Numbered from the stretch's first letter, positions 1 to 7,178 are shown. The stretch is DNA of 16,748 nt from an uncultured Muribaculaceae bacterium (GCA_905207535.1 CAJLLX010000037.1:1-16748), one strand, 5' to 3'. Numbers and translations: made by a program. The notes: generated by a model from the letters alone, not told the origin.

Positions 1-352
1 CCCGCGAGCCACGGTCGGCGGCCGGCGACAGCAGCCTCACCACGGCCCGCTGCGACCGCTCGGTGCGCCACACCTCCTCCACCACTCCGGCATAAGCCTG
101 CTCCCGGCCGCTGATTTGAGCCGAAGGATAGCTCCTGAGCGCTATCGACAGCATCCCTAAGCACGCAAATCCGGCGAGCAGCGACGTCATCGGCCGCCGC
201 ATCAATAGCCCGGCAACGACAAGAGCCGCCATTGCGGCGGCTCCGTAGAGTGTATATTGTCCGAGGACACAGGCCGCCACAATCCCCGCTATCAGCATCG
301 CTGCCGGAAGCAGCAGCGGTATGGCGGGCAATATGGGTTGGCGCCCTTTCAT
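1..352 (-). CDS. ComEC/Rec2-like competence protein, N-terminal part (cut by window edge)
   Basis: The minus strand reads open from an ATG at 352-350 to the left edge, about 117 codons without a stop. The protein opens MKGRQPILPAIPLLLPAAML and has about three short hydrophobic stretches in its first 75 residues. A soluble segment then starts near residue 85 (AYAGVVEEVWRTERSQRAVV). Membrane helices followed by a small beta-like region of the form 'G.V.E....R....V.RL' fit the N-terminus of ComEC/Rec2 proteins (DUF4131 region), the inner-membrane channel for DNA uptake. I also recall aroE lying close to comEC in Bacteroides genomes, which supports the call, but that is memory. The catalytic and channel domains are outside the window. 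The start lies 24 bp after the stop of the upstream YeiH-family gene, suggesting co-transcription. It could be another membrane protein with a similar N-terminus. Confidence 0.6.
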   Translation of the reverse strand, partial: MKGRQPILPAIPLLLPAAMLIAGIVAACVLGQYTLYGAAAMAALVVAGLLMRRPMTSLLAGFACLGMLSIALRSYPSAQISGREQAYAGVVEEVWRTERSQRAVVRLLSPAADRGSR

Positions 353-376
353 ATGCGTATGTGTGTCAGGCTTTCA

Positions 377-1378
377 TCACGCGGGGATGGTCTCCATCAC
401 CACAAAGAAGCTGCTCACGCCGATGATGATCCAAAGCAGCACGGCCAGCAGCAGCGGACGCACGCCCACTTTCTTGATCATCCCTATCGACAGTCCGGCG
501 CCGATGAGGAAGAGGGTCACCACAAGCGCGCGCTTGGCTATCGTGACGAGCACGTTGCTGACTCCCTCGGGGATACCGCAGTAGGTATTGGCGATCATAG
601 CGAGCACAAAGAGGAAGATAAACCAGGGGATGGCAATCTTGCTGCCGGAGCTCTTGTCGCGGAAGATAAACATGGTCACGAACGCCAGCGGTATGATCCA
701 CAGTGCTCGTGTGCACTTGATCAGCGTGGCTATCTGGCATGCCTCCGGGCCGTAGGCGTCGCCGGCGCCGACCACCGACGAGGTGTCATGGATGGCGATG
801 GCCGCCCAGGTGCCGAATTGAGCCTGACCCATATTGAAGTAGTCGCCGATCGGCGGGAAGATGAACAGCGCTATGGCGTTGAGGATGAAGATCACACCGA
901 GCGACACTGCCATCTCGTGGTCGTCGGCCTTCAGCACCGGACCCACAGCGGCTATGGCGCTGCCGCCGCAGATGGCCGTACCCGAGGCAATCAGGTAGGA
1001 GGTCTTGCGGTTGAGGTGCATCCAGTAGCCTAAAAGCACTCCGAAGGCCATCACGCCTATCACCGACACCACGGTGAAAAGCATACCCTCGGCGCCGCTT
1101 TTGAGCGCTGTGGTCACATTCATGCCGAAGCCCAGACCCACCACAGAGGCCTGAAGCAGGTATTTCGAACCTTTCTTGTTGAATTTCGGGAAAGGCATCG
1201 GGAAAATCATCGCGAACACCAGGCCGGCGAACAGCGCCAGAGCCGGTGTGACAATCTCATCTATCCCGAAAAGTTCCTTCATCGGCACTGCCGCCACAAG
1301 GATGCACAGCAGATACACTATCTTTGAGGCCATCGAGGGCCCGCTATTCCCTTTCACTATGTTTTGTTCCTTCTCCAT
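377..1378 (-). CDS. YeiH/UPF0324 family membrane protein (putative sulfate exporter family)
   Basis: This 333-residue, very hydrophobic protein has about ten predicted membrane helices. It carries the conserved family blocks GTAICGGSAIAA (residues 133-144) and AIHDTSSVVGA (195-205), plus a glycine-rich last third (LIGAGLSIGM, 291-300). These mark the YeiH/UPF0324 family (Pfam Cons_hypoth698), often named 'putative sulfate exporter family transporter'. The substrate is not established for most members, so transport of sulfate or a related anion is only a family-level guess. Full length for the family. The ATG start gives a short charged N-terminus (MEKEQNIVKGNSGP) before the first helix, as expected. 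It lies 49 bp downstream of aroE and 24 bp upstream of the ComEC-like gene, all on the minus strand, so the three may form one transcript. No regulator gene of the type sometimes found beside yeiH is visible. Confidence 0.85.
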   Translation of the reverse strand: MEKEQNIVKGNSGPSMASKIVYLLCILVAAVPMKELFGIDEIVTPALALFAGLVFAMIFPMPFPKFNKKGSKYLLQASVVGLGFGMNVTTALKSGAEGMLFTVVSVIGVMAFGVLLGYWMHLNRKTSYLIASGTAICGGSAIAAVGPVLKADDHEMAVSLGVIFILNAIALFIFPPIGDYFNMGQAQFGTWAAIAIHDTSSVVGAGDAYGPEACQIATLIKCTRALWIIPLAFVTMFIFRDKSSGSKIAIPWFIFLFVLAMIANTYCGIPEGVSNVLVTIAKRALVVTLFLIGAGLSIGMIKKVGVRPLLLAVLLWIIIGVSSFFVVMETIPA

Positions 1379-1427
1379 AAGCTTTTAAGTAAGTATAATA
1401 CTACATAATCCCTTTATTCAGTTCATT

Positions 1428-2219
1428 TTACCGCCGTCCCGTCCATATCTCCCACGACTCGAAGGCTTGCAGCAGCAGCATCTCCAGCCCGTTTTTGGTC
1501 TCGGCCCCATGCTCGGCGCTCTTCTTCATGAAGAGTGTCACATCGGGGTTGTAGAGCAGATCGTAGCACAGGAAGTCGCTGTTGATCAGGTCATAAGGTA
1601 TATCGGGACAGCGGTCGGTGTGGGGATACATACCCAGCGGAGTGGTGTTGACAATCACCTTATACTCATCCATGATGGCGGGGGTGATATCGCTGTAGGA
1701 GATCATCCCCTCGCGTGGTGTGCGCGACACCACCAGCGTCTTCAGCCCCAGGTCTTCGAGCGCCACGCACACGGCACGGCTTGCGCCTCCCGACCCGAGC
1801 ACCAGCGCCCCCTTGTGGCACGGCTTCAGCAGCGGCCTGATGGAGTTGGCGAATCCCGCCACATCGCTGTTAAAACCTATCAGCTTGAAATCGTTGGCCT
1901 TGTTGCCCCTCTCCAGTTTTATCACATTCACGGCTCCCACCCGCTCGGCCAGCGGGTCGAGTCCCTGCAGATAGGGGATCACCAGCTGCTTGTAAGGGAT
2001 GGTCACATTCAGGCCCGCTATCGAGGGGTACTCTGAAAATATCTCCATAAAGTCGCTGATGTCGGGTATCTCGAAATTGATATACCGTGCATTGATGTGC
2101 TCCGTCTCAAACTTCTGATTGAAAAAAGTTTGCGAGAAAGAATGGCTCAGCGGAAAACCGATAAGACCGTAGATTTTCTCATCTTCGCGTCTTACTTTTT
2201 TACCAAAGAAACTGCCCAT
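1428..2219 (-). CDS. aroE: Shikimate dehydrogenase (NADP-dependent)
   Basis: AroE reduces 3-dehydroshikimate to shikimate in the chorismate (aromatic amino acid) pathway, in the cytoplasm. The 263-residue protein shows the substrate-binding N-terminal domain with LSHSFS (residues 24-29), the catalytic lysine in NVTIPYK (K77), N98 in AVNVI and the catalytic aspartate in FNSD (D119). The Rossmann domain follows with the dinucleotide loop LGSGGASRA (141-149), NTTPLGMYP (191-199) and the C-terminal NGLEMLLLQA (243-252), whose Gln contacts substrate. The usual NTD is NSD here, a mild change. The start gives about 14 extra, partly basic residues (MGSFFGKKVRREDE) before KIYGLIG; no ATG, GTG or TTG codon closer to the domain start is available in frame. 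First gene of a likely aroE-yeiH-comEC-like minus-strand unit. Candidate -7 boxes lie 64 and 115 bp upstream. Confidence 0.95.
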   Translation of the reverse strand: MGSFFGKKVRREDEKIYGLIGFPLSHSFSQTFFNQKFETEHINARYINFEIPDISDFMEIFSEYPSIAGLNVTIPYKQLVIPYLQGLDPLAERVGAVNVIKLERGNKANDFKLIGFNSDVAGFANSIRPLLKPCHKGALVLGSGGASRAVCVALEDLGLKTLVVSRTPREGMISYSDITPAIMDEYKVIVNTTPLGMYPHTDRCPDIPYDLINSDFLCYDLLYNPDVTLFMKKSAEHGAETKNGLEMLLLQAFESWEIWTGRR

Positions 2220-2282
2220 ACAGATTTATCCGAAGGTTTAAAAACAACAAATCTTTTGAGTGTATTCCCCCTTAACAACGCT

Positions 2283-2341
2283 CAAAAGTACTCTTTTCGT
2301 ACTCCACAAGCGCCTAAAATACTCTCTAAAGTGCAAAGATA
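2283..2341 (-). promoter_or_regulatory. Candidate promoter region for aroE
   Basis: On the minus strand two sequences match the Bacteroidetes -7 box TAnnTTTG exactly: TATCTTTG (2341-2334) and TACTTTTG (2290-2283). Neither has a good TTTG at the expected 19-20 bp upstream, so which one is used is uncertain. Either would give aroE a leader of roughly 60 to 110 nt. Confidence 0.4.
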
Positions 2342-2440
2342 CACAACATTTCCCTCTCTCCCACCCTTTTTCCGTCCTTTTTTTCGTCCCCTCCCCCTTT
2401 CCGCCCTTTCCCCTTTCCTTCTCATGTTTCCATGCGTCAG
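2342..2440 (+). other. Polypyrimidine tract in the aroE-nfo intergenic region
   Basis: About 75-100 bases on the plus strand are almost entirely C and T, with runs such as CCCTCCCCCTTT. They lie between the aroE candidate promoters and the nfo promoter. The 376-bp gap (2220-2595) holds no convincing gene, only promoter elements, this tract and a short palindrome. Its function is unknown; similar C/T-rich stretches occur at 3521-3590 and 13007-13080. Confidence 0.45.
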
Positions 2441-2451
2441 CCCTTCAGGTA

Positions 2452-2470
2452 TTCGGGATGCAATCCCGAA
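2452..2470. repeat. Perfect 8-bp palindrome with 3-base loop upstream of nfo
   Basis: TTCGGGAT, GCA, ATCCCGAA forms a perfect 8-bp inverted repeat 16 bp upstream of the nfo -33 element. A run of A follows on the plus strand, so it is not a normal plus-strand terminator, and on the minus strand no T run follows. It could be an operator or a member of a dispersed palindromic repeat family. Confidence 0.55.
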
Positions 2471-2486
2471 AAAAAGAGTGCGGATT

Positions 2487-2518
2487 TTTGACTGTCCCCA
2501 ATTTTTTACTTACTTTTG
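2487..2518 (+). promoter_or_regulatory. Promoter of nfo (Bacteroidetes type)
   Basis: TTTG at 2487-2490 is followed after 20 bp by TACTTTTG (2511-2518), an exact match to the Bacteroidetes -33/-7 pattern. It would start transcription near 2522-2525 and give nfo a leader of about 70 nt. Confidence 0.75.
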
Positions 2519-2595
2519 CATCTAAATGCAGGCCGGCGCACCCGATGCCGCCGCGCCTGCGGCTTCTTACTTACACTAATCGAATCGAATACAAT

Positions 2596-3444
2596 ATGAA
2601 ATATATAGGCGCTCATGTATCGGTGGACGGAGGTGTGTCTAATGCCCCCCTTCAGGCTACCGAGCTTGGTATGAAGGCATTTGCACTCTTCACCCGCAAC
2701 CCTTCGCGATGGAAAGCTGCCCCGATTTCTGCCAAGGAGGCGCAGAAGTTTAAGGACAATTGCCTCGCCGGCGGATTCACACCCGATGTGATCCTTCCCC
2801 ACGACAGCTTCCTCATCAATCTCGGCGCTCCCGACCCGGCCAAACTGGCGCTCTCGCGCGAGGCATTTCTCGACGAGATGCAGCGCTGCATGCAGCTGGG
2901 CCTCACGATGCTCAATTTCCACCCCGGCTCGCATCTCAACGCTGTCAGCGAGGAGGAGTGTCTGCGCACCATCGCCGACTCCATCAACATGACGCTCGAT
3001 GCCACCGAGGGGGTCACGGCCGTGATTGAATCCACCGCCGGACAGGGCTCCAATCTCGGATTTCGCTTCGAGCATCTCGCAGACATCATCGACAAGGTGC
3101 ACGACAAGAGCCGCATAGGCGTGTGCGTCGACACCTGCCACACCTACGCCGCCGGCTACGACCTCGCCACCCCCGAGGGCTACGACCGCACCTGGCGCGA
3201 GTTTGCCGACATCATCGGCTTTCAGTACCTCAAAGGCATGCACATCAACGACTCTAAGAAAGGGCTCGGCTCGCGCGTCGACCGCCATGCCTCCATCGGC
3301 ACCGGCACCCTCGGCAACCCGTTTTTCGCCATGCTCATGGCCGACCCGCGCATGAACGATATCCCCCTCATCCTCGAGACCCCCGACGACACCATCTGGG
3401 GTCAGGAGGTAGCCTACCTCTACTCCCTCGCCGGCGCCCTCTGA
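2596..3444 (+). CDS. nfo: Endonuclease IV (apurinic/apyrimidinic endonuclease)
   Basis: Nfo cuts DNA 5' to abasic sites during base excision repair, using three zinc ions in a TIM barrel. All nine metal ligands known from E. coli Nfo appear at identical residue numbers: H69, H109 (NFHPGSH), E145 ([12 protein letters not shown]), D179 and H182 (CVDTCHTY), H216, D229 and H231 ([16 protein letters not shown]) and E261 (LILETP). The protein has 282 residues, the normal length. An in-frame reading continues upstream to 2260, but those codons cover the promoter and the polypyrimidine tract and match nothing in the family, so the ATG at 2596 ([13 protein letters not shown]) is the start. No Shine-Dalgarno sequence precedes it (AATCGAATACAAT), as is usual in Bacteroidetes. 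It appears to be transcribed alone or weakly with the MFS gene 186 bp downstream. Confidence 0.97.
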   Translation: MKYIGAHVSVDGGVSNAPLQATELGMKAFALFTRNPSRWKAAPISAKEAQKFKDNCLAGGFTPDVILPHDSFLINLGAPDPAKLALSREAFLDEMQRCMQLGLTMLNFHPGSHLNAVSEEECLRTIADSINMTLDATEGVTAVIESTAGQGSNLGFRFEHLADIIDKVHDKSRIGVCVDTCHTYAAGYDLATPEGYDRTWREFADIIGFQYLKGMHINDSKKGLGSRVDRHASIGTGTLGNPFFAMLMADPRMNDIPLILETPDDTIWGQEVAYLYSLAGAL

Positions 3445-3492
3445 TCCGTCCTCAGCGCCTCAGGCGCCCACTGCGCCCTTTTTCGCCATCAG

Positions 3493-3520
3493 CACTGTGC
3501 TGAGGACACAGTCCGAAGTC
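3493..3520 (+). repeat. 28-bp dispersed repeat, copy 1 (after nfo)
   Basis: The repeat begins CACTGTGCTGAGGAC and ends AGTCCGAAGTC. It is shared with 5895-5922 (26 of 28 bases; the difference is AC versus GT in the centre). It contains a short dyad, GGAC-3 bases-GTCC, extended imperfectly by CT/AG. It lies 48 bp after the nfo stop, in the same orientation to its upstream gene as copy 2. Confidence 0.8.
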
Positions 3521-3554
3521 CCCTCCGCTGCCCCTCTGCCCTCCGCTGCCCCTC
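3521..3554 (+). repeat. 18-bp tandem repeat in a C/T-rich stretch
   Basis: CCCTCCGCTGCCCCTC occurs at 3521-3536 and again exactly at 3539-3554, a period of 18 bp. It sits inside a pyrimidine-rich stretch that continues to about 3590, just after the 28-bp repeat. No function is apparent. Confidence 0.75.
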
Positions 3555-3630
3555 CTCCCTTCCTCCCTCTCCCTTCATCACCTTTCGCTTTTTTATTTTT
3601 TAGAGATATTGCTTACTTCATCTATTCGAC

Positions 3631-5532
3631 ATGAAAACCAAACCTGACCTTAGTTTCTGGAAACTCTGGAATCTGAGTTTCGGCTTCTTCGGAGTGCAGA
3701 TCGCCTACGCCCTGCAGAGCGCCAACGTGAGCCGAATCTTCGCCACCCTCGGAGCCGACCCTCACGACCTCAGCTATTTCTGGATTCTTCCTCCCCTCAT
3801 GGGCCTCATCGTGCAGCCCATCGTGGGCACCGCTTCCGACCGCACCTGGAATCGCTTCGGACGCCGTCTCCCATACCTCATCGGAGGCGCCCTCGTGGCT
3901 GTTCTGGTGATGTGTCTGCTCCCCAATGCGGGCAGCTTCGGCCTTGCCGTCTCCTCGGCCATCATGGTAGGGCTTTTCGCCCTCATGCTCCTCGACACAT
4001 CCATCAACATGGCCATGCAGCCTTTCAAGATGCTTGTCGGAGATATGGTCAACGAGAAGCAGAAGGGACTCGCCTACTCCATCCAGAGCTTCCTCTGCAA
4101 TGCCGGCTCTATCGTAGGATACGTGTTTCCCTTCCTGCTCACCTGGATCGGATTTCGCAACACCGCCGCTGCCGGAGTAATCCCCGAGACTGTGGTCTTC
4201 TCATTCTATTTCGGGGCCGCCATCCTGCTGGGATGCGTGGGCTACTCCCTGGCCAAAATCAAGGAGTGGCCGCCGGAGCAGTATGCCGAATACAACGGCG
4301 GCCCTGACACCGCCAATGGTGCCGAAAAGGCCAAAAAGCCCAACCTTCTCCAACTGCTCGTCCATGCGCCTTCCACTTTCTGGACTGTCGGACTAGTGCA
4401 ATTTTTCTGCTGGTTCGCCTTCCTATTCATGTGGACTTACACCAACGGCACTGTGGCTAAAAATGCTTTCGACTGCCCGGAGACCACTACCATCCGCAGC
4501 ATCGAGCAGCGTGAAAACGGCATGGTCACCGCCCAATATTCTGCAAAATATATCCTCACGGCTGACTCGCTGCCGGTGATCCTCGAGGGTAAAGCTGCCG
4601 TAGGAGGCATCACCACCACTTCGGGCGACTTCATCCCCGCCTCATCCATCGACCTCATCCACACTGATGTGCCCGCTGTGCATATCGCCAACGGCGGCAT
4701 CGACATCATGGTGCCCACCTCGGGTATCGAAGTGAAGACTCCGGTGGTAGCCAACGATCTGCTCTGCGAGGTGGAGGGTGTGCCGGTCTACGACTTCAAC
4801 ACGGCCATCGACACCTACGGCACTACGCTCCTCATCAACGACGCGCAGCGCATTCAGGCTCATTCGGTCACTATCGTCGACCGTCTGTCGCGACTCGGAG
4901 GCGACGCTCCGCTGCTCCTCTGCGACATCTACACCCACGATCCCGCCACGGGCAATCTCTTCCTCGACGGCGTGGAGAGGGTGCGCCTGCGCAATGCTCC
5001 CGCAGCTACCCTCCACACTTCGGTGGTGCTCAACACCGAGTCGCCGCAATACAACGACGCCGGCAACTGGGTGGGCATCCTTTTCGCCGTGCAGGCCATC
5101 GGTTCTGTGCTGTGGGCTGTTCTGCTGCCGATATTCCGCAGCCGCAAGTTCTCCTACTCGCTTAGTCTCGTGCTTGGTGCCATAGGATTCATCACCGCAG
5201 GATTCTTCACCAACCAGTATCTGCTCTTCATCTCCTTCGCTCTGATCGGTTGTGCCTGGGCTGCAATGCTGGCATGGCCCTTCACCATCCTCACCAATTC
5301 GCTCAAGAGCGGCAACATCGGAGCCTACCTCGGCCTCTTCAACTGCTCTATCTGCATCCCGCAGATCGTGGGCGCACTGGCCGGCGGCTGGATTCTCTCG
5401 CTTATCGGCAAGCCCAATGCCCTCGCTCCGCAGGACATGATGATGGTCATCGCCGGTATCTCGCTGATTATCGGCTCGTTTGCCGTAGCTCTCATCAAGG
5501 AGAACGACAACCGTACCATTACCGTAGAATAA
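3631..5532 (+). CDS. MFS sugar-transporter-like protein with a large TM7-TM8 insertion
   Basis: This 633-residue inner-membrane protein resembles the SLC45/GPH-like sugar:proton symporters of Bacteroidetes. It has SFWKLWNLSFGFFGVQ at the N-terminus, the loop 2-3 motif GTASDRTWNRFGRRLPYL (residues 66-83) and MAMQPFKMLVGDMV (127-140). It also has TM7 ending in FLFMWTYTNGT and NDAGNWVGILFAVQAIGSV (475-493) opening TM8. About twelve helices are predicted: roughly 12-32, 48-66, 82-99, 104-124, 150-173, 187-208, 250-270, 479-500, 506-526, 530-552, 565-589 and 603-622. Related proteins pass from TM7 to TM8 in a short loop; here about 190 residues (280-470) are inserted, uninterrupted and in frame, probably in the periplasm. 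The sugar is not predictable. The ATG at 3631 fits the family start. It is followed after 28 bp by a lipoprotein gene, probably one transcript. Confidence 0.85.
   Translation: MKTKPDLSFWKLWNLSFGFFGVQIAYALQSANVSRIFATLGADPHDLSYFWILPPLMGLIVQPIVGTASDRTWNRFGRRLPYLIGGALVAVLVMCLLPNAGSFGLAVSSAIMVGLFALMLLDTSINMAMQPFKMLVGDMVNEKQKGLAYSIQSFLCNAGSIVGYVFPFLLTWIGFRNTAAAGVIPETVVFSFYFGAAILLGCVGYSLAKIKEWPPEQYAEYNGGPDTANGAEKAKKPNLLQLLVHAPSTFWTVGLVQFFCWFAFLFMWTYTNGTVAKNAFDCPETTTIRSIEQRENGMVTAQYSAKYILTADSLPVILEGKAAVGGITTTSGDFIPASSIDLIHTDVPAVHIANGGIDIMVPTSGIEVKTPVVANDLLCEVEGVPVYDFNTAIDTYGTTLLINDAQRIQAHSVTIVDRLSRLGGDAPLLLCDIYTHDPATGNLFLDGVERVRLRNAPAATLHTSVVLNTESPQYNDAGNWVGILFAVQAIGSVLWAVLLPIFRSRKFSYSLSLVLGAIGFITAGFFTNQYLLFISFALIGCAWAAMLAWPFTILTNSLKSGNIGAYLGLFNCSICIPQIVGALAGGWILSLIGKPNALAPQDMMMVIAGISLIIGSFAVALIKENDNRTITVE
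4468..5040 (+). other. Inserted periplasmic domain within the MFS transporter
   Basis: Residues about 280-470 of the transporter. The segment has no membrane helix. It is rich in alternating hydrophobic residues (for example AVHIANGGIDIMV, GTTLLINDA, HSVTIVDRL) and so looks mainly beta. I recognise no domain family. Topology predicts the TM7-TM8 loop on the periplasmic side. It could bind a substrate or a partner such as the adjacent lipoprotein; that is inference. Confidence 0.6.
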
Positions 5533-5560
5533 AAAACCGTTTTTATTTCACACCGACACA

Positions 5561-5887
5561 ATGAAGAAACTTCTATATATTGCCATCCTCGGCATCGGCC
5601 TCACAGCCTGCCACGGCACCGACGACTACGACGCTTATGTGCAGCAACTTAAGGAGCAGCCGGCGGTAATCGACACCATCTCGTCGCCGGCTTCCTATGC
5701 CGCCTACATCGAGCGCCTTCAGAATATGACTCAAAGTTTTGAGGAAATCGGGGTCAAGCTCAACGAGACACAGGCCGACGAACTGCAGCAGCTCGGCCTC
5801 GACATCCAGAAGGCCATGGAGCGCACTTACACCCGCCTGGCGCAGACCCCCGCCACGCTCCCCGACTCCATCCCCGTCCCCGATTGA
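5561..5887 (+). CDS. Small lipoprotein of unknown function
   Basis: This 108-residue protein starts MKKLLYIAILGIGLTAC, a clear signal peptide with lipobox LTAC and lipidated cysteine C17. It is therefore expected to be processed by signal peptidase II and anchored in the envelope. The residue after the cysteine is His, and acidic residues follow shortly (HGTDDYD); acidic residues near the cysteine can favour surface export in Bacteroidetes, but the match is only suggestive. The mature part, about 90 residues, is mostly helical by eye (a stretch from about residue 45 to 90 with many E, Q and L) and ends in a proline-rich tail (PDSIPVPD). I recognise no family. It lies 28 bp after the MFS transporter stop on the same strand, so the two are probably co-expressed. 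Confidence 0.8.
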   Translation: MKKLLYIAILGIGLTACHGTDDYDAYVQQLKEQPAVIDTISSPASYAAYIERLQNMTQSFEEIGVKLNETQADELQQLGLDIQKAMERTYTRLAQTPATLPDSIPVPD

Positions 5888-5894
5888 TCTACAA

Positions 5895-5922
5895 CACTGT
5901 GCTGAGGACGTAGTCCGAAGTC
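5895..5922 (+). repeat. 28-bp dispersed repeat, copy 2 (between convergent genes)
   Basis: This copy matches 3493-3520 at 26 of 28 positions. It starts 7 bp after the lipoprotein stop and ends 6 bp before the stop of the convergent ATP-grasp-like gene, filling almost the whole gap. The GGAC/GTCC dyad is kept (central GTA instead of ACA), which would be expected if the hairpin matters. Confidence 0.8.
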
Positions 5923-5928
5923 TATCCG

Positions 5929-7086
5929 CTAAAGCGCCCCCTCCTCCAGCACAATATTGAAAAAATCATTATACGGCACCAGCGGCAGCCCTTCCGGGGT
6001 TGCCGCCGGTCGTTTTCCGGGGATCATTTTCATCAATCCTGGCCCGGAGGGCGCTTTTCCGCTCCCGGCGAGCCGGCGGTAGAGCGAGTGTGCCACCACA
6101 CCCATGGTCATGCGCAGATTCAGCTCCACGCACGGCACAATGGCCGCCTCGCCCCTTTCTGTGGCCACTGCCATCATATCCACCCCCATATATCCGCGGT
6201 AACAGCTATCGGTGATCTCTGTAAGTATCCGCTCCAGCGCCCTGTTGACATCCCGGAGCAGCTCCTCGGGGAGCAGAGTCACCAACCGCGCCCGCAATGT
6301 CTCGTCCGAGGCCACGAGATTGCCGCTGTAGGAGGCTCTGCGCTCGGTCATAAACACCGAAAGCCCCACGCTCTCCACCCTTCCGGCGCCGTCGCTCCGG
6401 AAAAGCATAGCAAAATCCTGAATTTTTTCATATGCGGGCTCCACAAGCACACTCCCCTGCCGGGCGATGATGGCCAGGCACCGCTCGCGGGTCTTGTCAT
6501 CGCTCAGGCGGCGGCAGTCAGCCACTCCGCGCCCGCTCGACGACCATGGCGATTTGACAAACACGCCGCAACCCATCGTGCCGAGCACCCGCTCCAGCTC
6601 CCGGGCATCGCGCACTTCGCGCCCACCGGCGGCCTGAAGCCGTGAGCCCCATTTTTCCCCTAATTCTTCCCGGATCTGCCGGTTGATCTCCACCGATGTG
6701 TGCCGGTGGCTGATATCGCGGATGCGCCCGAGGTTGTCGGCAATCGGTTCGGGCACTTCGCCCCCCCCTTCCGCTAATATCCTCGCGGTGTGAGCGCTCC
6801 AGCCCCACGGTTCGGCCATTTTATCCACATTCATCGTGTGCACTATCTCCGCTCCCGGCCCGAAGCGGCGTTCCATCTCCATGCGCCATAGCGCAAGCTC
6901 TTCAGCATAGATTTCACTCTCAGGTTCAGGCACATACACGGCATCGCCGGCCTCCGCCACCCACCACAGCACGGGCGCACCGTAGCGCGCGAGCCGCTCG
7001 GCGGCGCGCGGAGCAGTGAACCGCGCCTTCGGGTCGTGACCCAGCGCTATATCGTTCTCGGGATTATACAGATAGAGGGTGTTCAT
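5929..7086 (-). CDS. ATP-grasp-like protein of unknown substrate
   Basis: This 385-residue protein looks like an ATP-grasp enzyme; these join a carboxylate to an amine or thiol through an acyl-phosphate. Supporting motifs are GVFVKSPWSSSGRGV (residues 174-188; K178 and the Ser/Gly-rich loop for ATP), VLVEPAYEKIQDFAMLF (213-229) and CVELNLRMTMG (319-329), a likely E-x-N-x-R metal site. The N-terminus (LYLYNPENDIALGHD) recalls conserved Bacteroidetes hypothetical proteins beginning 'NPEHDLAL'. I cannot name a substrate. An ATG 27 bp further up (7113) is in frame, but the family-like sequence starts at 7086. A -7-like TAATTTTG at 7137-7130 would leave almost no leader for the upstream start. The gene is isolated: divergent from mutL and convergent with the lipoprotein gene. 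Confidence 0.7.
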   Translation of the reverse strand: MNTLYLYNPENDIALGHDPKARFTAPRAAERLARYGAPVLWWVAEAGDAVYVPEPESEIYAEELALWRMEMERRFGPGAEIVHTMNVDKMAEPWGWSAHTARILAEGGGEVPEPIADNLGRIRDISHRHTSVEINRQIREELGEKWGSRLQAAGGREVRDARELERVLGTMGCGVFVKSPWSSSGRGVADCRRLSDDKTRERCLAIIARQGSVLVEPAYEKIQDFAMLFRSDGAGRVESVGLSVFMTERRASYSGNLVASDETLRARLVTLLPEELLRDVNRALERILTEITDSCYRGYMGVDMMAVATERGEAAIVPCVELNLRMTMGVVAHSLYRRLAGSGKAPSGPGLMKMIPGKRPAATPEGLPLVPYNDFFNIVLEEGAL

Positions 7087-7126
7087 AACTGCTTCATAAC
7101 TCCCACGGCCCACGGCCGCGACAGCG

Positions 7127-7157
7127 TTGCAAAATTAGCAAATCTTTGCTAACTTTA
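7127..7157 (+). promoter_or_regulatory. Divergent promoter region, mutL and ATP-grasp-like gene
   Basis: For mutL, TTG (7127-7129) and TAACTTTA (7150-7157) are 20 bp apart and match the Bacteroidetes pattern at all but the last base, giving a leader of about 15-20 nt. On the minus strand TAATTTTG (7137-7130) exactly matches the -7 box for the divergent ATP-grasp-like gene, but its -33 element is unclear. The two promoters overlap, so they may compete. Confidence 0.5.
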
Positions 7158-7178
7158 CGCTCCAAATCCACAACTACG

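Noticed and set aside
257..1033. 258-codon open frame on the plus strand
   Set aside because: It overlaps the YeiH-family gene on the other strand; its product is low in hydrophobic residues, rich in H, D and G, and matches no family. A by-product of GC-rich codons.
2260..2595. 112-codon N-terminal extension of nfo
   Set aside because: It covers the nfo promoter and a polypyrimidine tract; all nine metal ligands fit the E. coli numbering only when starting at 2596.
3445..3630. Promoter for the MFS transporter gene
   Set aside because: No sequence before 3631 matches the TAnnTTTG pattern with suitable spacing well enough to report.
4642..5049. 135-codon minus-strand frame inside the MFS insertion
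   Set aside because: The plus-strand frame is continuous through the transporter, and the minus-strand product has no recognisable motif. It is a shadow frame.
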